Assembly: GCF_000687555.1 (NCBI RefSeq) | Contig: NZ_JHWJ01000005.1 | Span: 62,001-126,000 of the forward strand | Source: [Clostridium] aerotolerans DSM 5434 | GTDB taxonomy: Bacteria > Bacillota > Clostridia > Lachnospirales > Lachnospiraceae | Direction: 5' to 3' | DNA length: 64,000 nt | In this document: piece by piece, positions 16,409 to 24,344 of the stretch | Layout of the letters: each line of letters starts with the position of its first letter | Position numbering within the stretch: the stretch's first letter is position 1 | Program-made: the position numbers and the translations under genes | Notes under the pieces: model-generated | Seen by the model: the letters and a program-made list of their open reading frames with translations, nothing else | Databases searched by the model: none | Told to the model about the DNA's origin: nothing

Positions 16409-17203
16409 ATGATTGGCTTATATACGGCATTTGCCAGGATTTCATTTTTAACACAGCTGGAGTACCGGGGGCAGTATTTTATGAGAATGGTGTCAAAAAT
16501 ACTTGGCTGGTCCACTGGTTTCATCATGCTTATGGTACTCCTTCAAAAATTCCAAACCATTGGAGGCTGGAGCATTTATGAAATCCTGTTGCTTTACGCG
16601 TTTGATGTGCTTTCCTATTCCATAGCCGGTACCTTTTGTATGGGAGCATTCGGTAAGCTGCCAGGTATGATTCGACAGGGGGAGCTTGACGGTATCTTAA
16701 CAAAGCCTGTAAATCCGCTTGTGTATCTTGTATCCACTAAAATAAGCGCAGGATATACCAGCAATTATATCATCGCATTGGGTATTATTATCTTTAGCTT
16801 AAGAAAGCTGGGAATAGCACTGGACGGTTTCCGGTCAGTCTGGCTGGTTTTAGATATCATAGGAGCCTCTCTGATACAAATGGCAGGATTTATGATTACT
16901 ACAATTCCTGCTTTTTGGCTCTATAAAAGTGATGGACTTTATCAGCTGTTCTATAAGAATTTCACGGAGTTTTTAAAATATCCACTCTCTATCTATAACG
17001 TTGGAGTTCAGACCCTTTTGACGTTTATATTGCCATATGCATTTATCAATTACTATCCAGTGCAGTATTTCTTAAACAAGGAAGAAGGAAGATTTGCTTC
17101 CTGTTTTATGTTCTTGACACCAATTGTGGGAATATTGGCTTTTTTTGCGGCATACCTTCTTTGGCTGAGAGGGCTAAGGGCTTATCATAGTACCGGGTCG
17201 TAA
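16409..17203 (+). CDS. ABC-2 type exporter, permease subunit 2 (COG3694-like)
   Basis: The 264-residue membrane protein starts 5 bases after the first permease. It has six hydrophobic segments and the counterpart motif MIRQGELDGILTKPVNPLVYLVSTK (residues 88-112), where the first permease has its own VRSGM-DMIRP loop. The conserved placement of two such proteins with a COG4586-type ATPase supports a heteromeric exporter. The C-terminal part ends with two helices and FFAAYLLWLRGL. Function is inferred by family and context only. Confidence 0.8.
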   Translation: MIGLYTAFARISFLTQLEYRGQYFMRMVSKILGWSTGFIMLMVLLQKFQTIGGWSIYEILLLYAFDVLSYSIAGTFCMGAFGKLPGMIRQGELDGILTKPVNPLVYLVSTKISAGYTSNYIIALGIIIFSLRKLGIALDGFRSVWLVLDIIGASLIQMAGFMITTIPAFWLYKSDGLYQLFYKNFTEFLKYPLSIYNVGVQTLLTFILPYAFINYYPVQYFLNKEEGRFASCFMFLTPIVGILAFFAAYLLWLRGLRAYHSTGS

Positions 17204-17231
17204 TGATTTTAAAGGGAAAGGAAGAAATATA

Positions 17232-18248
17232 ATGTCATTGATTGAAGTTAGCCATGTGTCAAGAGAATTTAAAAGCTTTCAAAGGCCAGAAGGTTTAAAG
17301 AATGCTTTATATACTTTATTTAAGCGGGAATATGAATATAAGATGGCAGTAGATGATGTTTCCTTCTCCATTGAGAAAGGAGAGCTTGTGGGGTACATAG
17401 GCCCAAACGGAGCGGGGAAGTCCACTACCATAAAAATGCTGTCGGGTATTCTGGTACCTTCCTCCGGCACTGTTATGACCGGAGGAATCGTTCCATGGGA
17501 GCAGCGTAAAAAGAACGCCAGTCATATTGGTGTTGTTTTTGGACAAAGGTCTCAGCTGAACTGGGACCTTCCAATGGAAGATACCTTTGAACTATACCGT
17601 AGAATGTATCGGATTGATAACAAAACTTATTGTAGAAATGTAGACATGTTTGTGGAGCTTTTAGAGATGCAGCAATTTTTAAGAAAACCCGTAAGACAAT
17701 TAAGTCTTGGACAAAAAATGAGGGCCGAGCTGGCAGTTGCCCTTCTCCACGATCCTTCCATATTATACTTAGATGAGCCGACCATTGGTCTTGATGTGGT
17801 AGTAAAGGATAAAATACGTAAATTCATCCGAAGCCTGAATCAGGAGAAAAAGACAACGGTAATCCTTACGACTCATGATATGGATGATATCGAGGAAATC
17901 TGCAATCGAATTATCATGATCGATCATGGAAAACTGGTGCTTGATCAGACGGTACATGATTTTAAGATTCAGGGAACCGATCATTATTACGTGGAACTCT
18001 CTTTTTCTGCTAATCAAAAGCCCCTTACCATACCTGGCGTCCTTATGGTGAAGGAACAAGCAGCCTGCCATACCTATCAGGTGGATTCTGCTATGGTTTC
18101 GTTTAACCTGCTGTTGCGATTATTATCAGATTCTTATGATGTAACAGATATCACAATTAATAAGCCAGAGATAGACGAAATTGTAAGAAGACTTTATAAA
18201 CGGACAGGGGAAAGAGAAGAAAGTGAAAAGCTTTTACATATTAAATGA
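17232..18248 (+). CDS. ABC-2 type exporter, ATPase subunit (COG4586-like)
   Basis: The 338-residue ATPase has the N-terminal feature of its group (an extended stretch with FKSFQRPEGLKNALYTLFKREYE before the core), Walker A GPNGAGKST at 57-65, signature LSLGQKMRAELA near 157-168, Walker B ILYLDEPTIGLD and TTHDMDDIE. A C-terminal domain of about 100 residues follows, as in exporters of the drug and polysaccharide type. Its last 26 bases overlap the downstream regulator, so the four genes are tightly coupled. AAAGGGAAAGGAAG precedes the ATG. Confidence 0.88.
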   Translation: MSLIEVSHVSREFKSFQRPEGLKNALYTLFKREYEYKMAVDDVSFSIEKGELVGYIGPNGAGKSTTIKMLSGILVPSSGTVMTGGIVPWEQRKKNASHIGVVFGQRSQLNWDLPMEDTFELYRRMYRIDNKTYCRNVDMFVELLEMQQFLRKPVRQLSLGQKMRAELAVALLHDPSILYLDEPTIGLDVVVKDKIRKFIRSLNQEKKTTVILTTHDMDDIEEICNRIIMIDHGKLVLDQTVHDFKIQGTDHYYVELSFSANQKPLTIPGVLMVKEQAACHTYQVDSAMVSFNLLLRLLSDSYDVTDITINKPEIDEIVRRLYKRTGEREESEKLLHIK

Positions 18249-19539
18249 TGCTATCCGTTACGTAGAAGAACATATATACGAACCAATTACGCCGGAGGAC
18301 ATTGCAGGTGCATGTAATTATTCTGTATCTAATCTAAAATACTTATTCCAAAAAGTATTTCAATACGGAATGATGGATTACGTGAACAAAAGAAAAATAA
18401 CGGAGGCCGCCGGAAGACTGATACAAACCGAAGAGACGGTAGGCTCCGTTGCTTATCATTATGGATATAGCTCGCAGGAAGTATTCACCAGAGCATTTTA
18501 TAAGGTATGGGATGAGACTCCTGGAGTTTACCGTAAGAATCATCAGTTCTACAGATTTTTCCCAATGCAGGAGTTTATCTATGATTCCTGTAAGGTTTTT
18601 CGCAGGCGGTTTGATCTTCGGCCTCTTTTTCAGGAACTAAAACAAACAGATTCCTCCATAGTAGTTTGCTTTGACATCATAGGTATCCGTTTTCTTAAAA
18701 CGTGCTTTGGACGGGAGGCAGGAGAGGCCGCGGCTTTAAAAGCTCTCCAGCGAATCGAGTCAATGACAAAAAGGGGCGGGCACTTATACCGTATGGCTGG
18801 TGATAAGTTTGTAGTGAATTTTGAATCCTCTGATTATGAAACGGTTCGCTGTGCAGTTCTAAATGTTTTAAGCTGCAATACGAATCCCTTTCCATATAAA
18901 GAAAATATGATCCCCTTGCCCATGTTTGCTGGCATAGGGGACGTTTGTGCGAAAGAGATCTCAGAAGAAAACTTATTTCCTTTGCTTGATGATATCATAA
19001 AAAATGCTCATAAAAGATTAGTAAGAACCTTTCGTGGAATGGATGGCTGTAATTATTTTAGAATGGTCTATGAGGAAGACTCTGGCCTTTATCGAGGCTT
19101 TGCCTTAAATACATGGAAAGGCAGCAGAATGGGCCGTACAGGCCTCATCTCTCGCGTACCAGGAGAAGAGACCCAAAGTGTATTCCGGCTTGACCGTGAG
19201 ACATCGCCCATCACATGGAATATATCTGGCCAGGAATATGAGCTGTTTTTTCCGAAAAGAGAGTCCTGGTATAAAAAAACAGTCTTTGACAGTCTTGGGA
19301 ATATGGTAAGGGAGCATTATTATATCATCAGAGACCTGACTTATTGTGATAGAAGTACGGTTACTTTTACCCTTCTTTTTCTGGAAATAGTCAAAACCCT
19401 GGAAGGAAAGATTTTGACTCTAAATGAAGGCGAATTAAAGGAGGCACTTCATGATGGCTTCATCTCTAAAAAGGATTACCGCTTCATAAAAACCACTGGG
19501 GAATCCATACGAAACATGATTGAAAAGAAAACGGAATAA
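18223..19539 (+). CDS. AraC-type regulator with degenerate GGDEF-like and DUF402-like regions
   Basis: The 438-residue protein has an AraC/XylS DNA-binding domain at its N-terminus (about residues 8-106: two helix-turn-helix units ending in GYSSQEVFTRAFYKVWDETPGVYR), where most AraC proteins carry it at the C-terminus. Residues 143-275 read like a GGDEF domain: FDI at 150-152, AGDKF at 192-196 in place of GGDEF, FAGIGDV near 235-241 and a final DDIIKNAHKRLVRTFRGMDG helix. The lost glycine and glutamate argue against cyclase activity. Residues 335-433 resemble the end of DUF402 phosphatases (EHYYIIRDL, LLFLEIV, LTLNEGELKEAL, DGFISKKDY), with the DLDLDV-type acid motif mostly lost. Start is a GTG overlapping the ATPase gene, so it probably controls that exporter. 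Confidence 0.75.
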   Translation: MKSFYILNDAIRYVEEHIYEPITPEDIAGACNYSVSNLKYLFQKVFQYGMMDYVNKRKITEAAGRLIQTEETVGSVAYHYGYSSQEVFTRAFYKVWDETPGVYRKNHQFYRFFPMQEFIYDSCKVFRRRFDLRPLFQELKQTDSSIVVCFDIIGIRFLKTCFGREAGEAAALKALQRIESMTKRGGHLYRMAGDKFVVNFESSDYETVRCAVLNVLSCNTNPFPYKENMIPLPMFAGIGDVCAKEISEENLFPLLDDIIKNAHKRLVRTFRGMDGCNYFRMVYEEDSGLYRGFALNTWKGSRMGRTGLISRVPGEETQSVFRLDRETSPITWNISGQEYELFFPKRESWYKKTVFDSLGNMVREHYYIIRDLTYCDRSTVTFTLLFLEIVKTLEGKILTLNEGELKEALHDGFISKKDYRFIKTTGESIRNMIEKKTE

Positions 19540-19561
19540 TCTTTTCTCCCTCGCATATAGT
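19534..19561 (+). promoter_or_regulatory. Sigma-E-like promoter of spoIVA
   Basis: GAATAAT (19534-19540) and GCATATAGT (19553-19561) are 12 bases apart and lie just before spoIVA; the first box overlaps the stop codon of the regulator gene. The pattern fits the mother-cell sigma-E class (ATA-type -35, CATA-type -10), and an almost equal box stands before yqfC at 27372. Confidence 0.6.
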
Positions 19562-19587
19562 GTAACAGCACAGAAGGGGGAATCTTT

Positions 19588-21063
19588 ATGGACAATTATA
19601 ACGTATACAATGATATCAAAGCCCGAACCAACGGAGAGATCTACATCGGAGTGGTGGGACCGGTAAGAACAGGAAAATCGACTTTTATCAAGCGTTTTAT
19701 GGAATTAATGGTATTGCCGGGCATGGAAGACGAACATCAGAAAACGCAGACAAGGGACGAACTGCCCCAAAGTGCTGCAGGAAAAACTATTATGACCACG
19801 GAACCAAAATTCATCCCCAAAGAAGCAGCAACCATTCGTCTGGGCGATGAAATCGAGACAAAGGTGCGCCTTATTGACTGTGTAGGCTTTATGGTAGAAG
19901 GAGCCGCTGGACACATTGAAAATGAGGAAGAGCGCCTTGTAAAAACTCCCTGGTTCGATTATGAAATCCCATTTACCAAAGCGGCTGAAATCGGCACCAG
20001 AAAAGTCATCAATGACCATTCCACCATTGGCGTGGTAATTTCTACAGACGGCACCATTGGTGAACTGAAACGTCCCAACTACATAGCAGCCGAGGAGCGC
20101 ACCGTACAGGAATTAAAAGTCCTTGGAAAACCGTTTATCATTCTCCTTAATTCTGCAAAGCCATTTTCAGATGAGACGACTGCACTTTCTAAGGAAATGA
20201 GCCAGAAATACGGAGTAACGGTACTGCCTGTCAATTGCGAGCAGTTAAAGAAAGAGGATGTAAATAACATCCTGGAACGTGTGTTAAAGGAATTCCCTGT
20301 AACAGAAATGGATTTCTATATTCCAAAATGGCTGGAAATCCTTCCTGCCACCCATTGGCTTAAGGCTCAGGTCATTGAAGCAGCCAAGAATATGGTGAAA
20401 AAAGTAACTCACATGAAGGATGTAGCCTCTAATCTTTATGACGGCGCCACGGAAAGCATCCGCTCGATTAAAGTCCAGAACATGGATATGGCTGACGGAA
20501 GCGTAGCCCTTGGCATGGATGTAGATGACAGCTATTATTATCAGATTTTAAGTGATTATGTAGGCCTGCCCATTGAAGGTGAGTATCAGCTGATGCAGAC
20601 CTTAAGCGAACTGGCGAAGATGAAAGCGGAATACGAAAAGGTCAATCAGGCTATGAGTCAGGTCCGGTTAAAAGGTTATGGCGTCGTAACGCCGGAACGC
20701 TCCGAAATCATTTTAGACGAACCAGAAGTTATCAAGCATGGCAATAAATATGGAGTCAAGATGCGTGCAGAGGCACCTTCCATTAATTTAATCAAAGCCC
20801 ATATCCAGACTGAAATTGCTCCGATTGTGGGAAGTGAACAGCAGGCAGAGGATTTGATCGCCTACATCAAGGAAAATGCCAGAGATGGGGAAGAAGGAAT
20901 CTGGAACACCAATATCTTTGGAAAATCCATTGAACAGATTGTGGAAGACGGCATCCAGGCTAAGGTATCCCAATTGACAGAAGATTGTCAGTTAAAGCTT
21001 CAAGACACCCTCCAAAAAATTATTAATGATAGTAATGGCGGTATGATTTGCATTATTATCTAA
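19588..21063 (+). CDS. spoIVA: Stage IV sporulation protein A (spore coat morphogenetic ATPase)
   Basis: SpoIVA is an ATP-hydrolysing protein that polymerises on the outer forespore membrane and forms the base of the spore coat. The 491-residue length equals that of the B. subtilis protein. The start DNYNVYNDIKARTNGEIYIG and the Walker A GPVRTGKST (residues 24-32) are characteristic, followed by the TRAFAC-like region with DCVGFMVEGA and a C-terminal end with two cysteine-free, isoleucine-rich turns. GAAGGGGGAATC precedes the ATG. It is likely expressed in the mother cell from the sigma-E-like box upstream, and shows that the organism forms spores. Confidence 0.97.
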   Translation: MDNYNVYNDIKARTNGEIYIGVVGPVRTGKSTFIKRFMELMVLPGMEDEHQKTQTRDELPQSAAGKTIMTTEPKFIPKEAATIRLGDEIETKVRLIDCVGFMVEGAAGHIENEEERLVKTPWFDYEIPFTKAAEIGTRKVINDHSTIGVVISTDGTIGELKRPNYIAAEERTVQELKVLGKPFIILLNSAKPFSDETTALSKEMSQKYGVTVLPVNCEQLKKEDVNNILERVLKEFPVTEMDFYIPKWLEILPATHWLKAQVIEAAKNMVKKVTHMKDVASNLYDGATESIRSIKVQNMDMADGSVALGMDVDDSYYYQILSDYVGLPIEGEYQLMQTLSELAKMKAEYEKVNQAMSQVRLKGYGVVTPERSEIILDEPEVIKHGNKYGVKMRAEAPSINLIKAHIQTEIAPIVGSEQQAEDLIAYIKENARDGEEGIWNTNIFGKSIEQIVEDGIQAKVSQLTEDCQLKLQDTLQKIINDSNGGMICIII

Positions 21064-21077
21064 ATTAATGGTATAAT
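21048..21077 (+). promoter_or_regulatory. Promoter of the metallo-hydrolase gene
   Basis: TTGCAT (21048-21053), inside the last codons of spoIVA, and a perfect TATAAT (21072-21077) are 18 bases apart. The hydrolase starts 32 bases later, so it can be read in growth independently of spoIVA. Confidence 0.58.
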
Positions 21078-21108
21078 ACGAAAAAACAGATACAAAAGGA
21101 GGGCTCAT

Positions 21109-22710
21109 ATGAAATTGATGTTCATTGGCGCAGCCCACGAGGTTACCGGCAGTTGTCATTATCTGGAGGCAGCCGGACTTAAAATCCTTGTGGACTGCGG
21201 TATGGAGCAGGGGATTGACAGATTCCAGAATGTGGAACTGCCTGTGAGCTACGCAGAAATTGATTACGTTCTATTGACCCATGCACATATCGATCATGCA
21301 GGGATGCTCCCCTTTATCTATGCCAGAGGCTTCCGCGGACGGGTGGTTTCTACCTATGCAACGGCTGATCTTTGTGGCATTATGCTCAAGGATAGCGCAC
21401 ATATCCAGGAATCAGAAACAGAATGGAAGAACCGCAAAGCCAGACGGGCAGGTCTGCCGGAAGAAGAGCCGTTATATGGGATTAATGACGTGGCTGGTGT
21501 CTTAAAACAGTTCATATCTTATGCCTACGATGAAAAGGCAGAGCTTGAAGATGGCTTAACCATCCGCTTTACTGATGTAGGCCATCTTCTTGGGTCTGCT
21601 TCCATCGAAGTATGGGCAACAGAAGACGGCGTTACAAATAAAATTGTCTTCTCCGGTGATATCGGCAACAAGAACAAACCTCTGATCCGCGATCCTCAGT
21701 ATATAAAGGAAGCGGATTATGTGGTTATGGAGTGCACTTACGGTGACCGCCTTCACGGAGCGATCCCAGATCATGTTTCCGTGCTTTCTGACATCGTTCA
21801 GCGGACTTTAGACAGAGGCGGCAATGTAGTAATTCCTGCCTTTGCGGTTGGAAGGACCCAGGAACTCCTCTACATGTTCCGACGTATCAAAGCAGAGAAG
21901 CGGATCATAGGCCATGATAGATTTGAAGTATACGTTGACAGCCCTCTTGCAGTGGAAGCCACCCAGGCGTTTAAGGATAATCTGGTTGACTGCTATGATG
22001 AAGAAACAAAGCAGCTGGTATTAAATGGGATTAACCCTATCTCATTTCCGGGGTTAAAGCTTTCTGTTACCAGTGACGAATCCAGGAACATTAATTTCAA
22101 TCCTAATCCGAAGGTAATTATATCGGCAGCAGGAATGTGCGATGCCGGACGAATTCGGCATCATTTAAAACATAATTTATGGAGACCTGCCTGTACCATT
22201 GTTTTTACAGGCTATCAGTCCGTTGGGACATTAGGAAGAAGTCTGTTAGATGGAGCAGGAGAGGTCAGGCTGTTTGGAGAAACCATCCAGGTCGAAGCTC
22301 ATATTGAGCGAATGGAAGGGATGAGTTCACATGCAGACCGGGAAGGACTGATTGGCTGGTTGAACGCATTTGAGAATAAGCCTAAACAAGTATTTCTGGT
22401 ACACGGTGACGATTTCGTCTGCAATTCCTTTGAACAGCTTCTTGAAAATGAATATGGGTATCAGGCAACGGCACCTCACTCAGGTTCCATTTACGACCTG
22501 TCTAAGGGCGTTTGGCTGAATCATACAGAAGGTGTTGAAGTAGTCAGAGCACCGGAGCCTCTAAAGAAGCCGGCTGGTGTATATGGAAGACTTTTTGCTG
22601 CCGGCGAAAGGCTTTTGCAGGTAATCCGTCATAACGAAGGCGGTGCCAATAAAGATCTTGCCAAGTTTGCAGATCAGATTAATTCATTATGTGATAAATG
22701 GGATAGATAA
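21109..22710 (+). CDS. Metallo-beta-lactamase / beta-CASP RNase-like hydrolase
   Basis: The 533-residue protein belongs to the beta-CASP branch of the metallo-beta-lactamase fold (CPSF73/Ysh1-like, COG1236), whose members process RNA. The metal site HAHIDHAG is at residues 58-65 (H58, H60, D62, H63), followed by [18 protein letters not shown], the beta-CASP domain with [16 protein letters not shown], and the late motifs [20 protein letters not shown] and [14 protein letters not shown] and VHGD. The last 60 residues form an extra tail. RNase action is inferred by family, not shown. AAGGAGGGCTC precedes the ATG. Confidence 0.9.
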   Translation: MKLMFIGAAHEVTGSCHYLEAAGLKILVDCGMEQGIDRFQNVELPVSYAEIDYVLLTHAHIDHAGMLPFIYARGFRGRVVSTYATADLCGIMLKDSAHIQESETEWKNRKARRAGLPEEEPLYGINDVAGVLKQFISYAYDEKAELEDGLTIRFTDVGHLLGSASIEVWATEDGVTNKIVFSGDIGNKNKPLIRDPQYIKEADYVVMECTYGDRLHGAIPDHVSVLSDIVQRTLDRGGNVVIPAFAVGRTQELLYMFRRIKAEKRIIGHDRFEVYVDSPLAVEATQAFKDNLVDCYDEETKQLVLNGINPISFPGLKLSVTSDESRNINFNPNPKVIISAAGMCDAGRIRHHLKHNLWRPACTIVFTGYQSVGTLGRSLLDGAGEVRLFGETIQVEAHIERMEGMSSHADREGLIGWLNAFENKPKQVFLVHGDDFVCNSFEQLLENEYGYQATAPHSGSIYDLSKGVWLNHTEGVEVVRAPEPLKKPAGVYGRLFAAGERLLQVIRHNEGGANKDLAKFADQINSLCDKWDR

Positions 22711-22726
22711 GGAGATATACAAAAAC

Positions 22727-23203
22727 GTGAATAAGGTAATGTTATATACAGACGGAGCTGCAAGAGGAAACCCCGATGGACCGGGCGGCTACGGTGCAGT
22801 TTTGCAATTTACGGATTCCAAAGGGCAGCTCCATGAAAAGACGCTTTCAGCAGGTTATGTGAAAACCACTAATAACCGTATGGAGCTAATGGCAGCAATT
22901 GCCGGATTAGAGGCACTCACAAGGCCATGCCAGGTGGAACTTTATTCCGACTCCAAGTATGTTACCGATGCCTTTAACCAGCGATGGATTGACAATTGGG
23001 TAAGAAATAACTGGAAGCGGGGGAAAAGCGGTCCTGTAAAGAATATTGATTTATGGGAAAGACTTTTAAAAGCAAAAGAGCCTCATCAGGTTTCCTTTCA
23101 CTGGGTGAAAGGACATGCTGGCCACCCGCAGAATGAACGGTGTGACCAGCTGGCGACAAGTGCTGCCGATGGAAACAATCTTTTGGTGGATGAGGGACTG
23201 TAA
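22727..23203 (+). CDS. rnhA: Ribonuclease HI
   Basis: RNase HI removes RNA from RNA-DNA hybrids. The start is taken as GTG 22727, 16 bases after the hydrolase stop, with AAGGAG upstream, giving 158 residues; longer in-frame readings only extend into the upstream gene. The four catalytic acids and the histidine are visible in [31 protein letters not shown] and [13 protein letters not shown]. With rnhB at 2.9 kb, the window holds both RNase H types. It is probably co-transcribed with the beta-CASP gene. Confidence 0.94.
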   Translation: MNKVMLYTDGAARGNPDGPGGYGAVLQFTDSKGQLHEKTLSAGYVKTTNNRMELMAAIAGLEALTRPCQVELYSDSKYVTDAFNQRWIDNWVRNNWKRGKSGPVKNIDLWERLLKAKEPHQVSFHWVKGHAGHPQNERCDQLATSAADGNNLLVDEGL

Positions 23204-23326
23204 ATGGTAGGAGATTCCAAAAACTTACATATCTCTTACAATGTCTTACTAAATGCGAATTCCTATTTCTTTTCTAATTTATTTATGATATGGTAGCTTC
23301 ATCAAATCAGGTTAGGATGATCGTTC

Positions 23327-24166
23327 ATGAATAAAGGCAGAGGGATTTGGATTGTCATAGGGAGTATTCTGGTGATCGGTGTGCTGATGACGCTAGCTAC
23401 CACCAGTTTCATTAACAGCAAGGAAACTGCTCCAAGTCCTGTTGGTGTTCAGAACTATTCCAGTTCAGAACTTACTTCGAATCAGGAAAATGGCGCATAT
23501 TACAACAAAGAAAAATCGAAGGAACAGTCCTCCTATCCGGAAGAAGGAGCCAGCTTAAAACGATCGGCAAAAGCAGATGCAAAGGGAGAGGCTTCCCAAA
23601 GAATGATGGCAGCAGCAGAGCCAGAACAAGAAGAGAAGACCGAGATGTTAACAGACTCTTCTGAGGCCGATTCAGCTCCTGCCCCATCTTTAAAAATAGC
23701 AGAAGCAGCCGAGCCGGAAACTGTCCTGTCTCCCATAAGCCCGGATGTGAAAGCCAAAGTGTCGGTTGAATCAAATACAGACGATGGGGCTGTTGCTTAT
23801 CAAAAACATTTAAAGAGTCTGGATGAACAAATTAAAAAGATCCGGGACGAATCAGGAAATTCCAATACCTATTCCATGAAAGCCCTTGCTGACAAGGAAT
23901 TAAAGCTTTGGGATACGGAGCAAAACACCATATATGATGCCATTGCCCAATCGCTTTCAGAAGAGGAACGAAAAACCCTGGAGCAATCTCAGCAAACCTG
24001 GATCAAATCCAGAGATGCAAAAGCAGAAGAGGCCGCGAAAAAATTCAGCGGGGGCAGCCTGGAGGGCCTTGAATACACCGCTTCTTTAGCAGAATCCACA
24101 AGGACCAGAGCCTATGATCTGGTAAAGGAGTATTTCGAAGTATTATCTACCTTAAATAATCAGTAA
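23327..24166 (+). CDS. Membrane-anchored protein with LprI-like (DUF1311) domain
   Basis: The 279-residue protein has a short basic start and one transmembrane helix (residues 8-28), then a low-complexity alanine-, glutamate- and serine-rich stretch to about residue 145, and a helical C-terminal domain rich in lysine and glutamate with LKLWDTEQNTIYDAIAQSL and QQTWIKSRD. This last part matches the LprI N-terminal domain family (DUF1311), found in secreted proteins such as lysozyme inhibitor LprI. Here the role is unknown; the topology suggests an outward-facing domain on a long stalk. The weak binding site TTAGGAT precedes the ATG. Confidence 0.7.
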   Translation: MNKGRGIWIVIGSILVIGVLMTLATTSFINSKETAPSPVGVQNYSSSELTSNQENGAYYNKEKSKEQSSYPEEGASLKRSAKADAKGEASQRMMAAAEPEQEEKTEMLTDSSEADSAPAPSLKIAEAAEPETVLSPISPDVKAKVSVESNTDDGAVAYQKHLKSLDEQIKKIRDESGNSNTYSMKALADKELKLWDTEQNTIYDAIAQSLSEEERKTLEQSQQTWIKSRDAKAEEAAKKFSGGSLEGLEYTASLAESTRTRAYDLVKEYFEVLSTLNNQ

Positions 24167-24191
24167 AGTACGGCTTTTGCCGTACTTTTTT
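24165..24191 (+). terminator. Terminator after the LprI-like gene
   Basis: A 10-bp perfect stem AAAGTACGGC (24165-24174) with GCCGTACTTT (24179-24188) closes a TTTT loop and continues into more T. It separates the LprI-like gene from alaS and begins within the TAA stop. Confidence 0.92.
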
Positions 24192-24222
24192 GTTGGAATG
24201 AAAAAATTTCCATTGGAACATC

Positions 24223-24251
24223 TTGATAAATAAAACCCCTTATGATAGGAT
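24223..24251 (+). promoter_or_regulatory. Promoter of alaS
   Basis: TTGATA (24223-24228) and TAGGAT (24246-24251) are 17 bases apart, about 95 bases before the GTG start of alaS. The leader has a 6-bp hairpin ATGCCG (24286-24291) with CGGCAT (24299-24304) but no T-box sequence, so amino-acid control by tRNA is not indicated. Confidence 0.5.
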
Positions 24252-24344
24252 AGTAAGATAAATGACATGATATAGAAAACCAGGGATGCCGCCAGTGACG
24301 GCATTTTGTCAGAAGAGACAATATAACAAACGGAGGACAGTAAC

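Noticed and set aside
24252-24344. Possible T-box or other amino-acid sensing leader before alaS
   Set aside because: Only one 6-bp hairpin is present; no T-box consensus, specifier stem or long terminator was found.
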